NCBI RefSeq assembly: GCF_038050405.1
Contig: NZ_CP150900.1
Coordinates: forward strand, 2,108,001 to 2,172,000
Origin: Paraburkholderia sp. IMGN_8
Lineage (GTDB): Bacteria > Pseudomonadota > Gammaproteobacteria > Burkholderiales > Burkholderiaceae
Direction: 5' to 3'
DNA: 64,000 nt
In this document: positions 36,669 through 46,077 of the stretch, in pieces
Position numbering within the stretch: the first letter of the stretch is position 1
How the letters are laid out: each line of letters begins with the position of its first letter
The notes under the pieces: model-generated
The model's input: the letters and a program-made list of their open reading frames with translations, nothing else
What the model was told of the DNA's origin: nothing
The model's database searches: none
Translations under genes and position numbers: made by a program

Positions 36669-37940
36669 GTGCTTCATCAAATCATCGACCGCAGGTTAGC
36701 AGGCAAGAACAAGAGCATTGCAAATCGCGAGCGCTTTCTGCGCCGCGTTAAGAACTATATTCGTCGCGCCGTTTCGGAGGCAGTGCGCGACCGGAGCATC
36801 AAGGATATTCAGAACACCCAGAGCATCACCATTCCGCGCAAGGACATTGCGGAGCCGTCGTTCCGCCACGGTCCAGGCGGCAAGCGGGAAATGGTGCATC
36901 CGGGCAATTCCGACTACATCCGCGGCGACAAGATCCAGCGACCGCAAGGCGGCGGTGGCGGAGGCGGGGGCAATCAGGCCAGCAACGAGGGCGAGGGTCA
37001 GGACGACTTCGTGTTCGAACTGAGCCGCGAAGAATTCATGCAGTATTTCTTCGACGACCTCGAACTGCCGCGTCTCGTCAAAACCCATCTGATGGCCGTG
37101 CCCACGTGGAAAAGCATCCGCGCCGGCTGGGCGGCCGAAGGTACGCCGAACAATATCGACGTGGTCCGTTCGCTGCGCAGCGCGCTCGGCCGCCGCATCG
37201 CGCTCGGTGCACCGCTTGTCAATCAGTTGCACGAGATGGAACGGCAACTCGAAGTGATGAAGGCCGATCCGGACGATCGTCGCGAAGACATCAAAGTGCT
37301 CGAAGAGGAAATCCACCATTTGCGCGGGCGCATCTGGCGTATTCCCTTCATCGACCCGTTCGATCTGCGCTATGTAAACCGGGTGAAGCAGCCTACGCCG
37401 TCCAGTCAGGCCGTGATGTTCTGTCTGATGGATGTGTCCGGTTCGATGGACGAGCAGCGTAAGGATCTCGCCAAGCGTTTTTTCATCCTGCTGTATCTGT
37501 TCCTGAAACGGAATTACGAGCGCATCGAGGTGGTGTTCATCCGCCACCACACGCGGGCCGAGGAGGTCGACGAAGACACCTTCTTCCATTCGACCGAAAG
37601 TGGCGGCACGGTGGTGTCGAGCGCGCTGGAGCTGATGCAGAAGGTGATGGAGGAGCGCTATTCGCCGACTGAATGGAACATTTACGGCGCTCAGGCCTCG
37701 GACGGCGACAACTGGACCGACGATTCGCCCAAGTGCCGCAAGATACTCTCGGATGACATCCTGGAGAAGGTGCGCTATTTTGCGTATATTCAGGTAACGC
37801 CCGAGGAGCAGAATTTGTGGCTCGAATATGCGCAACTGGCCCTGAGCCAGCCGCACATGGCGATGAAAAAGGTCGAGACCGCGGCCGATATTTATCCGGT
37901 GTTTCGCGAGTTGTTTGAAAAGCAGGTGGCGTCTTCATGA
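36669..37940 (+). CDS. yeaH: YeaH/YhbH family protein (DUF444)
   Basis: A 423-residue protein. The opening, HQIIDRRLAGKNKSIANRER, is the family signature. A Gly run lies at 94-101. The C-terminal half is a von Willebrand A-like domain with the metal-site motif DVSGSM at 255-260. It is the partner of PrkA in the stress operon. It starts with GTG, supported by GGGAG upstream. Its stop overlaps an ATG (ATGA) at 37937 that opens a frame leading into spoVR. Confidence 0.92.
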   Translation: MLHQIIDRRLAGKNKSIANRERFLRRVKNYIRRAVSEAVRDRSIKDIQNTQSITIPRKDIAEPSFRHGPGGKREMVHPGNSDYIRGDKIQRPQGGGGGGGGNQASNEGEGQDDFVFELSREEFMQYFFDDLELPRLVKTHLMAVPTWKSIRAGWAAEGTPNNIDVVRSLRSALGRRIALGAPLVNQLHEMERQLEVMKADPDDRREDIKVLEEEIHHLRGRIWRIPFIDPFDLRYVNRVKQPTPSSQAVMFCLMDVSGSMDEQRKDLAKRFFILLYLFLKRNYERIEVVFIRHHTRAEEVDEDTFFHSTESGGTVVSSALELMQKVMEERYSPTEWNIYGAQASDGDNWTDDSPKCRKILSDDILEKVRYFAYIQVTPEEQNLWLEYAQLALSQPHMAMKKVETAADIYPVFRELFEKQVASS

Positions 37941-38128
37941 CGGCAAAGCACTTGCACAACGGAGCGCGCGGCTATCAGCCGGAGCGCGGGAAAGGCGTGC
38001 CGCAGCGTCAGTCGGGGCATGCCGAGGCCGGGGTGGACGATACTGGAGCCGCCGCCGCTGGAGCAGTCGATGCCGCTGCAGCACGGGGACACACCGGAAC
38101 GCCCACTGAGGGGCAAAGGGAAGTCCGT

Positions 38129-39652
38129 ATGAACGTAGCCGATAGACGGCCTCTGCCGTGCCCGTCCGACTGGACCTTCGAATTGATCGAAGAGTACGAC
38201 TCGCATATTGCTCTTGTTGCAGAGCAATATGAGCTCGACGTGTATCCGATCCAGCTGGAACTTATCAGTGCCGAACAGATGATGGACGCTTACGCGTCCG
38301 TCGGCATGCCGGTGAATTACCGTCACTGGTCGTTCGGCAAGCACTTTCTCTCCACCGAAAAAAGCTACCGTCGGGGGCAGATGGGGCTAGCGTATGAGAT
38401 CGTCATCAATTCGAATCCTTGCATTGCGTACCTGATGGAAGAGAACACGATGACGATGCAGGCGCTCGTCATCGCGCACGCGGCGTACGGGCACAACTCG
38501 TTCTTCAAGGGCAACTATCTGTTCAAGCTGTGGACGGATGCGCACGCGATCGTCGATTACCTTGTCTACGCAAAGAACTACATAGCGGAGTGCGAGGAGC
38601 GTTTTGGGCTCGACAGGGTGGAGGAACTGCTCGACTCGTGCCATGCGCTGATGAATTACGGCGTGGACCGTTATAAGCGGCCGCAGAAACTCTCACTGGA
38701 GAAGGAATTCGCGGCGCGCCGCGAGCGCGAGGCGTACCTGCAGTCGCAAGTGAACGAACTGTGGCGGACCTTGCCGACCCGGCACACGCCGCTGCCGGAG
38801 GAAATCGAGGGGCGCTACCCGCCGGAGCCGCAGGAAAACCTGCTGTACTTTGCCGAGAAAAATTCGCCGCTGCTGGAGCCTTGGGAGCGGGAAGTGATCC
38901 GCATCGTGCGCAAGGTGGGCCAGTATTTCTATCCGCAACGGCAAACCCAGGTGATGAACGAAGGCTGGGCGACGTTCTGGCACTACACGTTGCTCAACAC
39001 GATGTACAACCAGGGCAAGCTGGAAGACGGTTTCATGATGGAGTTTCTCCATTCGCACAGCAATGTGGTCTACCAGCCGCCGGTGACGAAGCCGTACTAC
39101 AGCGGTATCAATCCGTATGCGCTCGGGTTTTCGATGATGAGCGATATTCGCCGGATCTGCGAAGCGCCGACGGACGAGGACCGCAAGTGGTTTCCGGAGC
39201 TGGCCGGCAGTCCGTGGTTGTCCGCGATGCACTACGCGATGCGCAATTTCAAGGACGAGAGTTTTGTCGCGCAGTATCTGTCGCCGCATTTGATTCGTGA
39301 AATGCGCCTGTTCTCTGTGCTCGACGATGATATGCGCGATGCGCTCGAGGTGTCCGCGATTCATGATGACAGTGGGTATCAGTACGTGCGGCAGGCTTTA
39401 TCGCGGCAGTACGATATGCATCATCGGGAGCCGAATATTCAGGTGTGGGCGGTGAATACGCGTGGCGATCGGAGTTTGACGCTGCGGCATTTCATGAGTG
39501 ATAACCGGCATTTGTCATCCGATAGCGATGAGGTGCTTAAGCACATGGCCCGGTTGTGGCAGTTCGATGTGTATCTTGAGAGCGTCGATGAGAATGGCAC
39601 TGTCCGGAAGCGGTATGAATGTCGGTATGTGCCTCCGGCGGTTAGGGGTTGA
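38129..39652 (+). CDS. spoVR: SpoVR family protein
   Basis: A 507-residue protein, close to the usual length of the family (E. coli YcgB has 510). Typical segments are SDWTFELIEEYDSHIALVAE, YRHWSFGKHFL, MTMQALVIAHAAYGHNSFFK and NEGWATFWHYTLLNTMY. The start at 38129 fits the family and has AAAGGGAAG upstream. The frame is open back to an ATG at 37937 that overlaps yeaH, which would add 64 low-complexity residues; that is the alternative. Function in the PrkA system is unknown. The last 150 bases are richer in G and T than the rest of the gene, next to repeat copy B. Confidence 0.9.
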   Translation: MNVADRRPLPCPSDWTFELIEEYDSHIALVAEQYELDVYPIQLELISAEQMMDAYASVGMPVNYRHWSFGKHFLSTEKSYRRGQMGLAYEIVINSNPCIAYLMEENTMTMQALVIAHAAYGHNSFFKGNYLFKLWTDAHAIVDYLVYAKNYIAECEERFGLDRVEELLDSCHALMNYGVDRYKRPQKLSLEKEFAARREREAYLQSQVNELWRTLPTRHTPLPEEIEGRYPPEPQENLLYFAEKNSPLLEPWEREVIRIVRKVGQYFYPQRQTQVMNEGWATFWHYTLLNTMYNQGKLEDGFMMEFLHSHSNVVYQPPVTKPYYSGINPYALGFSMMSDIRRICEAPTDEDRKWFPELAGSPWLSAMHYAMRNFKDESFVAQYLSPHLIREMRLFSVLDDDMRDALEVSAIHDDSGYQYVRQALSRQYDMHHREPNIQVWAVNTRGDRSLTLRHFMSDNRHLSSDSDEVLKHMARLWQFDVYLESVDENGTVRKRYECRYVPPAVRG

Positions 39653-39679
39653 TGTTTTTGCCGCGTAGCGGTTTGATGG

Positions 39680-40466
39680 TTTTTTTGCCTGCGCGGCGCT
39701 ATGGTTGTTGTGCCTACAGCGTTGGCCTTTCCTTGAATTGATATTGGTTTATTAGCGTTCCCCCTGTGCGGGGGGGCACCTACTTTTCTTTGCCGGCCGC
39801 AAAGAAAAGTAGGCAAAAGAAAGCGGCTCAAACCGCTAGCTTTTAAGCGGGTCCCCTAGCTTGGAGGAGGCAGTGGAGCATCTGGAATCGGTGTCCTCGC
39901 ATATTCAGCCTTGGTGACAAGGCAGTCATACTTCCGGCGGCGCTGCGCGCGCCGTAGCGGTACTTCGAAAACCACTCGCTAGTGTCGGCGCTTGTGCTTG
40001 CCGTGGTGTTGGTCTGCGCATGCATAAGCTTGCGCTTGCCGTAGTGCTGTGACCAGTACGTGCATAGGCTTGCGCTGCCGCAGCACGATCGCCGCTCATC
40101 TGTGTATATCGGCGCCTCGCCGAGGCGAAGCCGATGGCCCCCACCAAACCAAAACGAAGCCAATGGTTTGCCTGGCGGACCGTTCCGGCGAGCACGCAGT
40201 GCGAGGCGGGAAGAATGACTGCCTTGTCACTCACTCGGAATGCGCGAGAACACCGATTCCAGATGCTCCACTATCCCCTCCAAGCCAGGGGACCCGCTTC
40301 AAAGCTAGCGGTTTGAGCCGCTTTCTTTTGCCTACTTTTCTTTGCGGCCGGCAAAGAAAAGTAGGTGCCGCCCCGCACAGGGGCAGCGCTAATAAACCAA
40401 TATAAAAACAAGGAAAGGCCAACGCCGCAGGCGCACAGACCATAAGCACCGCGAAAGGCAAAAAAC
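39680..40466. repeat. Long inverted-repeat element, copy B (core inverted)
   Basis: Bounded on the left by TTTTTTGCCTGCGCGGCGCT, 28 bases after the spoVR stop, and on the right by CCGCGAAAGGCAAAAAA. The arms match copies A and C, including the CTACTTTTCTTTGC hairpin and GACAAGGCAGTCATACTTCC at the inner end. The core, however, has GCGAAGCCGATGGC at 40125-40138, the reverse complement of the matching core segment of A and C. Just right of the element, 40467-40527, a degenerate second copy of the outer right end is present. No gene is supported inside. Confidence 0.9.
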
Positions 40467-40683
40467 GAAAGCAAAGGCCACCGCCGTAGGCACATCAACC
40501 AATGCCGCCGCCAAAGGCAAAAAACCACCACCTTCATTCCCGCGCCAGCGACCACAACAAACCCCATCTCCCCCTTGCAATTCTGTAAAATTCGCGCACG
40601 CGCGCCATGTCCACCGCATCGCGTGTATTGAAAGCGGCGCTACGACCGCTTCCTCCGTTTAAAAGACAAGGAAAGACAACAGC
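40467..40683. repeat. Degenerate tandem copy of the element's outer end, then kgtP upstream region
   Basis: The sequence GCAAAGGCCACCGCCGTAGG and onward to CAAAGGCAAAAAACC (40470-40528) repeats the pattern AAAGGCCAACGCCGCAGGC ... AAAGGCAAAAAA found just before it, with a unit of about 57 bases. Beyond 40530 the DNA is strongly A+C-rich until the kgtP ribosome binding site. Confidence 0.65.
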
Positions 40684-41991
40684 ATGACCGACCTAACCGA
40701 CCAAACCGTCGTGGCCTCGGCACACGACACTCGCCGCCGCATCTTCGCGATCGTTGGCGCTTCATCGGGCAATCTAGTCGAGTGGTTCGACTTCTACGTG
40801 TACTCGTTCTGCGCGCTGTACTTCGCACCGGCGTTCTTCCCAAGCGGCAACACCACCACGCAGTTACTCAACACCGCCGGCGTGTTCGCGGCCGGCTTCC
40901 TGATGCGCCCGATCGGCGGCTGGTTCTTCGGGCGTCTCGCCGACAAGCACGGCCGCCGTACCGCGATGATGATATCGGTGTTCATGATGTGCGGCGGCTC
41001 GCTCGTGATCGCCGTGCTGCCCACCTATGCGCAGATCGGCGCATTGGCGCCGGCGTTGCTGCTGGTCGCGCGTCTGTTCCAGGGCTTGTCGGTGGGCGGC
41101 GAGTATGGCACCAGCGCCACCTATATGAGTGAAGTCGCGCTCAAGGGACGCCGCGGTTTCTTCGCATCGTTCCAGTACGTCACGCTGATCGGTGGCCAGT
41201 TGTGCGCGCTGCTGGTGCTGGTGGTCCTGCAACAGACGCTCTCCACAGAGGAACTGAAGGCGTGGGGCTGGCGCGTGCCGTTCGTGATCGGTGCGGTGGC
41301 GGCGCTAGTGGCGCTGTACCTGCGTAAATCGCTCGACGAAACCACCACCGCCGAATCGCGCCAACGCAAGGAAGCCGGCACGCTGCGCGGTCTCTGGCTG
41401 CACAAGGGCGCGTTCATGACGGTGCTCGGCTTCACGGCCGGCGGTTCGCTGATTTTCTACACCTTCACGACCTACATGCAGAAGTACCTGGTCAATACGG
41501 CCGGCATGCACGCGAAGACGGCCAGCAACGTGATGACCGCCGCGCTCTTCGTGTACATGGTGATGCAGCCGGCGTTCGGCGCGTTGTCGGATCGCATCGG
41601 CCGGCGTCGTTCGATGCTGTTCTTCGGCTTCTTCGCGACGATCGGCACGGTGCCGCTGCTGCACGCGCTGAAAGACGTCACGAGCCCGTATGTGGCCTTC
41701 GGCCTGGTGGTGGTGGCGCTGGCGATCGTTAGCTTCTATACGTCGATCAGCGGGCTGATCAAGGCCGAAATGTTCCCGCCGCAAGTGCGCGCGCTCGGCG
41801 TCGGGCTCTCGTATGCGGTGGCCAATGCGATCTTCGGCGGCTCGGCGGAGTACGTCGCGCTGTGGCTGAAGTCGGTGGGCAACGAGTCGATGTTCTACTG
41901 GTACGTGACCGCGCTGTGCGCGATCGCCGGTCTCGTGTCGCTGCGGATGCGTGATCCTTCGAAAGAAGGCTATCTGCGGAACGAGCCTTGA
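40684..41991 (+). CDS. kgtP: Alpha-ketoglutarate permease (MFS, MHS family)
   Basis: A 435-residue MFS transporter with 12 predicted membrane helices. It shares long runs with E. coli Kgt[21 protein letters not shown] and [20 protein letters not shown], then [20 protein letters not shown]. It would import 2-oxoglutarate with protons. AAGGAAAG precedes the ATG. It is a single gene with its own terminator, separated from spoVR by repeat copy B. Confidence 0.92.
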   Translation: MTDLTDQTVVASAHDTRRRIFAIVGASSGNLVEWFDFYVYSFCALYFAPAFFPSGNTTTQLLNTAGVFAAGFLMRPIGGWFFGRLADKHGRRTAMMISVFMMCGGSLVIAVLPTYAQIGALAPALLLVARLFQGLSVGGEYGTSATYMSEVALKGRRGFFASFQYVTLIGGQLCALLVLVVLQQTLSTEELKAWGWRVPFVIGAVAALVALYLRKSLDETTTAESRQRKEAGTLRGLWLHKGAFMTVLGFTAGGSLIFYTFTTYMQKYLVNTAGMHAKTASNVMTAALFVYMVMQPAFGALSDRIGRRRSMLFFGFFATIGTVPLLHALKDVTSPYVAFGLVVVALAIVSFYTSISGLIKAEMFPPQVRALGVGLSYAVANAIFGGSAEYVALWLKSVGNESMFYWYVTALCAIAGLVSLRMRDPSKEGYLRNEP

Positions 41992-42023
41992 AGCTCGAAC
42001 TGCACGCTTGAGCCATGATTGAG

Positions 42024-42054
42024 AACGGCGGTCCGGGGTAACCCGGCCGCCGTT
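42024..42054 (+). terminator. Terminator of kgtP
   Basis: A stem of AACGGCGG plus CCGGG with their inverses and one bulged T, loop GTAA, then a T-run. It lies 33 bases after the kgtP stop. Confidence 0.88.
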
Positions 42055-42108
42055 TTTAATGGTGACACCACGCCGGTGCAATGCCAACCCAGAGGCGAGG
42101 GCGCCCAC

Positions 42109-42330
42109 TCACGCCACCACGATCTCCGTCCCCAGCACATGCAGCAGATCGCGCAGCGCCTCGGCCTGCGCCATCTTCGCGTCGCTGCGCAAATGAATCT
42201 GCAACGCTCGCCCCGCGATCCCATCGACGGGATGCGCGAGCCACAACTCCACCGCGAGCCCCAATCCTTCCGGCTGATTGACGACAACCGGCTCGATCAC
42301 GCGCGGCTTGAAACAGGCACTGTCGGACAT
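42109..42330 (-). CDS. Small hypothetical protein
   Basis: A 73-residue soluble protein (MSDSACFKPRVIEP at the start). It contains an amphipathic stretch, GLAVELWLAHPVDGIAGRAL, and ends in DLLHVLGTEIVVA. No known domain is recognised. The ATG at 42330 is preferred over a TTG three codons upstream. It is alone and convergent with kgtP. Codon use matches the surrounding genome, which supports it being real, but the evidence is limited. Confidence 0.5.
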   Translation of the reverse strand: MSDSACFKPRVIEPVVVNQPEGLGLAVELWLAHPVDGIAGRALQIHLRSDAKMAQAEALRDLLHVLGTEIVVA

Positions 42331-42657
42331 GGCGAACAACCCCCGAGGCTGATGAGTTCGAAGTTCATCCTAATCAACCGCGCGCGCCGGACCAAGCGAC
42401 AAATAAGCGTTTGCTAATCAGCGGATGCTTAGCAGAAAACGCGCTTATTACAGGAGCATTTCTTGGTTCAGTGGTGGCGCCGCCGCTGCTAATGTGGCGG
42501 CCATGCGTCGATAGCGGGTTGCAATGCGAGGGTTGCATTGTGCGGTTTGCACAGCGGGTTTCAACCTGGCTGCTACCCAGCGGTTACCCGGATATCACGA
42601 GGGCGCATCCGTTTCTGAAACATCGCATAGGCACCACACCTCAAGAGGTCCATAAAA
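42331..42657. other. Promoter region of the amino-acid ABC operon
   Basis: 327 bases without a gene. Two inverted repeats stand out: 42402-42449 (AATAAGCG with CGCTTATT outside, GCTAA with TTAGC inside) and 42522-42540 (CAATGC and GCATTG, seven bases apart). Both are candidate regulator sites; the binding proteins are unknown. Confidence 0.5.
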
Positions 42658-43470
42658 ATGAAATCGAAAACGCTCGCTGCATGGGTAATGGGGCTGACGA
42701 TGGCGGTATCGAGCGTCGCGCACGCCGACCGTCTCGACGACATCAGGAAGGCTGGCGTGCTGCGCGTCGCGACCTTCGACAGCAATCCGCCGTTCGGTTA
42801 CGTCGATGCGACGAGCAACCACATCGTCGGGCTCGATGTCGACTACGCGAAGGCGCTCGCCGACAAGCTCGGCGTGAAGCTCGAACTGCAACCGACCAAC
42901 CCGGCCAACCGCATTCCGTTCCTGACGTCGAAGAAAGTAGATCTCGTGCTCGCCAACTTCACGATCACCGACGAGCGCGCCAGGCAGGTCGATTTCAGCA
43001 TTCCATATTTCTCGTCGGGTCAGCAGTTTCTGGCGAAGAAGGGCATGCTGAAGTCGGCGGACCAGGTCAATAGCTTGCGCGTTGGCGCCGACAAGGGCAC
43101 CACCAACGAAATCACGCTGCGCGAGAAATTCCCGCAAGCCACCATCGTTGCGTACGACGACACGCCATTCGCGTTCGCAGCTTTGCGCGCGGGCAACGTG
43201 CAGGCGATCACGCAAGACGGTCCGAAGCTGGTCGGTTTGCTCGCCAACGTGCCGGACAAGCAGAACTACGAGATTCCGGCGTTCACGATTTCGAACGACT
43301 ACATGGGCGTGGGTATTCCGAAGGGCGAGACCCGTTTAGTGAGCTTTGTGAACGACACGCTGAAGGGACTCGAAGCCGACGGCTCGGCGGCGAAGATTTA
43401 CAACCGCTGGTTCGGCCCACAAACGAAGACACCGCTCACGCGCATCTTCAGGATCGGCGACAAAACCTGA
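42658..43470 (+). CDS. Amino-acid ABC transporter substrate-binding protein
   Basis: A 270-residue exported protein of solute-binding family 3. A signal peptide covers residues 1-22 (MKSKTLAAWVMGLTMAVSSV followed by AHA). The mature domain has the family patterns RKAGVLRVATFDSNPPFGYV, DVDYAKALADKLGV and TSKKVDLVLANFTITDERAR. GAGG lies before the ATG. The next two genes are permeases of the same type. The exact amino acid cannot be told. Confidence 0.87.
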   Translation: MKSKTLAAWVMGLTMAVSSVAHADRLDDIRKAGVLRVATFDSNPPFGYVDATSNHIVGLDVDYAKALADKLGVKLELQPTNPANRIPFLTSKKVDLVLANFTITDERARQVDFSIPYFSSGQQFLAKKGMLKSADQVNSLRVGADKGTTNEITLREKFPQATIVAYDDTPFAFAALRAGNVQAITQDGPKLVGLLANVPDKQNYEIPAFTISNDYMGVGIPKGETRLVSFVNDTLKGLEADGSAAKIYNRWFGPQTKTPLTRIFRIGDKT

Positions 43471-43550
43471 GCGTAACTGCACAGCATCAATAATAAACGG
43501 GCACGCTCAGAACGTGCTTGTCGGCGTTTTCAAAAGAAGCAGGTTTAACG

Positions 43551-44276
43551 ATGCAAGCGTGGCTCGCTCCAAAGTATCTGACGTGGTTGTGGCAAGGCTT
43601 CGGCGTGACCGTCGGGCTCGCATTGACGGCGGCGCTCGTGGCCACCGCGTTCGGCTTCGTGCTGGCGATTGCGCGCCACGCGCGCTACCGCTGGTTGTGT
43701 CACACGACGGCTGCTTACGTGATTGCGTTTCGCAACACGCCGTTGCTCGTGCAACTGTTCTTCTGGTACTTCGGCGCGGCCACGCTGATGCCCGACGCGC
43801 TGATGCAATGGCTGAACACGCAGCATAGCGTGCAGATCGGCGCGTATGCGTTGCGCTGGCCGTCGTTCGAATTCGTCGCGGGCTGGGTAGGGCTGACGTG
43901 CTATACGGCGGCCTTTATCGCCGAAGAATTTCAGGCCGGTTTGCGCGGCGTGCCGGTTGGTCAACATTACGCGGCAGCCGCGCTCGGCCTCACACCGTTG
44001 CAGGCATTCCGCTACATCGTGTTGCCGCAAGCAGTGCGCATCTCTCTACCGCCGCTGTTCGGTCAATACATGAACCTCGTGAAAAATTCTTCGCTGACAA
44101 TGGCGATCGGTCTCGCCGAATTGTCTTATGCGTCGCGCCAGGTCGAGACCGAAACCTTCAAGACTTTCGAGGCGTTCGGCGTGGCGACCGTGTTGTATAT
44201 CGCCGCCATCGCGTTGATCGAAGCGGTCTCGCACACGGTGGCGCATGCGCGCGACCGTTCATTGGCGAGGCGCTAA
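43551..44276 (+). CDS. Amino-acid ABC transporter permease (first)
   Basis: A 241-residue His/Glu/Gln/Arg-type permease with five or so membrane segments. Signature region for ATPase docking: GVPVGQHYAAAALGLTPLQA followed by FRYIVLPQAVRI. An N-terminal AFRNTPLLVQLFFWYFG motif is typical of this class. The start MQAWLAPKYLTW has GCAGG upstream. It is followed after two bases by the second permease, so the two form a heterodimer. Confidence 0.87.
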   Translation: MQAWLAPKYLTWLWQGFGVTVGLALTAALVATAFGFVLAIARHARYRWLCHTTAAYVIAFRNTPLLVQLFFWYFGAATLMPDALMQWLNTQHSVQIGAYALRWPSFEFVAGWVGLTCYTAAFIAEEFQAGLRGVPVGQHYAAAALGLTPLQAFRYIVLPQAVRISLPPLFGQYMNLVKNSSLTMAIGLAELSYASRQVETETFKTFEAFGVATVLYIAAIALIEAVSHTVAHARDRSLARR

Positions 44277-44278
44277 AC

Positions 44279-45004
44279 ATGCAATGGTCGTTGCTCGCCA
44301 ATAACCTTCCCTATCTGCTGGTCGGCGCATTTCCGCAAGGACCGCTCGGCGGTGCAGCGCTCACGCTCGTGCTCGCCTTGAGTTCCGCGCTTCTATCGGC
44401 CGTGCTCGGCGTGGCCGGGGGCATCGCGTTGGCGATGGCCGGGCGTATCGCGCGCGTGCCGTTGCTGCTCGTGATCGGCTTCTTTCGCGCGATTCCGGTG
44501 CTGATGCTGATCTTCTGGACGTACTTTCTCCTGCCGATCGTGTTCCATGTCGACGTGCCCGGCCTCGCGACGGTGGTCTGCGCGTTGTCGCTGATCGGCG
44601 GCGCCTATCTGGCGCACTCGGTGCACGCGGGCATTCGCGCGGTCGGCGACGGCCAGTGGCAGGCGGGGCTGTCGCTCGGACTCACGCGGATGCAGGCATT
44701 GCGCTACGTGTTGCTGCCGCAGGCGATGCGCATCATGGCGCCTTCGTTCGTGAATCAATGGGTATCGCTGGTGAAGGACACGTCGCTCGCGTATATCGTC
44801 GGCGTCGGCGAATTGTCGTTCGTCGCGACGCAGGTGAGCAACCGGCTGATGGTGTATCCGGCGCAGATTTTCCTGCTCGTCGGCTTCATCTACCTGGTGT
44901 TGTGCACGGCGCTCGATCGCGTCGCGACCTATGCGCTGACACGGCGAAAGCGCACCGTTCGACCGTTTGCACCTGCTGCCGTGCAGGCATTGCCTGGAGA
45001 CTGA
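44279..45004 (+). CDS. Amino-acid ABC transporter permease (second)
   Basis: A 241-residue permease of the same family: GFFRAIPVLMLIFWTYFLLP, then AVGDGQWQAGLSLGLTRMQA and the coupling loop LRYVLLPQAMRIMAPSFVNQ. The ATG lies two bases after the first permease's stop. No ATP-binding gene follows: the next gene is a glycosyltransferase on the opposite strand. So the transporter must use an ATPase encoded elsewhere. Confidence 0.87.
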   Translation: MQWSLLANNLPYLLVGAFPQGPLGGAALTLVLALSSALLSAVLGVAGGIALAMAGRIARVPLLLVIGFFRAIPVLMLIFWTYFLLPIVFHVDVPGLATVVCALSLIGGAYLAHSVHAGIRAVGDGQWQAGLSLGLTRMQALRYVLLPQAMRIMAPSFVNQWVSLVKDTSLAYIVGVGELSFVATQVSNRLMVYPAQIFLLVGFIYLVLCTALDRVATYALTRRKRTVRPFAPAAVQALPGD

Positions 45005-45024
45005 CAGCAGGCGTTGCCGCACGC

Positions 45025-46077
45025 CTAGATGAGTTCGGAGCGATCCGTGACAGCGGTTGGGTCGACGACAGCAGCGGGCGCCGCAGCCGCCGCCCGCTGC
45101 CGCCCAGCCGTCGCCGCATGCGAGAGCATCAGCAAGTGATAGAAAAGCCGCATGTTGAAACCGTAGTTGTACGCGAACAGATGAGTGAGCGCGATCTTCA
45201 AGCCGCGCAGCGGCTCGCGATTCTTTGCGTAGACCGAAACGACGATCGGCACGAGCCGGCGCAATGCCAGTTTGCGCGACGGCTCCAGTTGCGGCGGCAG
45301 TTTCAGCGCTTTCACGAACGCATAGGCGGTGACGGTTGCCGCGATCGTCGTGCCACGCGTGCTGTGCGAAATCGAGGTCGCCGTCTTGCGATACACCGAC
45401 ACGTATTCGTGCAGATAGAACACCTCGTGCGCGGCGAGACAGAGTTCGGTGCCGAACACGAAATCGCAGCACATGCCGTACTCTTCCTTGTAGCTGATCC
45501 GCTTCACGAGTTCCGCGTTGGCCATCCAGCCGTTGTTCGGGAACATCTGGATCAGCCCGGTTCTGCCGGGCAGCGGCTGCAGGCCTTCCGCGTCCCTGGT
45601 GCGTCGAAACGCGGTGTTCAGGCGCGTGCTGGCGTCGAAGTCGATGGCGCCGGTGTGATCCGCCTCGTACTGATCGGCGAACGCCACTTCGAGCTGCGGA
45701 TGAAGCTTCCATAGCGACACCAGTTTTTCGATGCCGTCGGTCGTGAGGAAGTCGTCGTCGTGGATCAGCAGGATCTTGTCGCCGCTCGCCCGCTTGAAAA
45801 GGCTTGCGACATTGCGCGCCTGGCCGAGAGACGGCTGGTTCCGCTCATAGCGGATGCGCGGCTCGTTCGGATAGCGCTGCGCGATCAACTGCTGGGTGCG
45901 GTCGTCCTTTGAATCGTCTCCGATCACAATCTCCAGATTGCCGTACGTCTGCGCGAGGCACGAATCGATGCACTCCGCGATCAATTCTGGCCGATTGTAG
46001 GTCGGCAGGCAGACGGAGACTTTGGGGGAGGGATGCGAGCGGGAGGAGGTTGAGAGGGTGAACAAGACCGTCTCCAT
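45025..46077 (-). CDS. Family 2 glycosyltransferase
   Basis: A 350-residue GT-A fold enzyme. Nucleotide-sugar site: KVSVCLPTYNRPELIAECID and LEIVIGDDSKDD; the metal-binding motif is LLIHDDDFL. The C-terminal part has two more helical, partly hydrophobic segments and an Ala-rich end. The acceptor is unknown. The start METVLFTL at 46077 is chosen as the nearest ATG before the fold begins; ATGs at 46137 and 46122 are alternatives, and none has a strong ribosome binding site. It stands alone between two transport clusters. Confidence 0.82.
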   Translation of the reverse strand: METVLFTLSTSSRSHPSPKVSVCLPTYNRPELIAECIDSCLAQTYGNLEIVIGDDSKDDRTQQLIAQRYPNEPRIRYERNQPSLGQARNVASLFKRASGDKILLIHDDDFLTTDGIEKLVSLWKLHPQLEVAFADQYEADHTGAIDFDASTRLNTAFRRTRDAEGLQPLPGRTGLIQMFPNNGWMANAELVKRISYKEEYGMCCDFVFGTELCLAAHEVFYLHEYVSVYRKTATSISHSTRGTTIAATVTAYAFVKALKLPPQLEPSRKLALRRLVPIVVSVYAKNREPLRGLKIALTHLFAYNYGFNMRLFYHLLMLSHAATAGRQRAAAAAPAAVVDPTAVTDRSELI

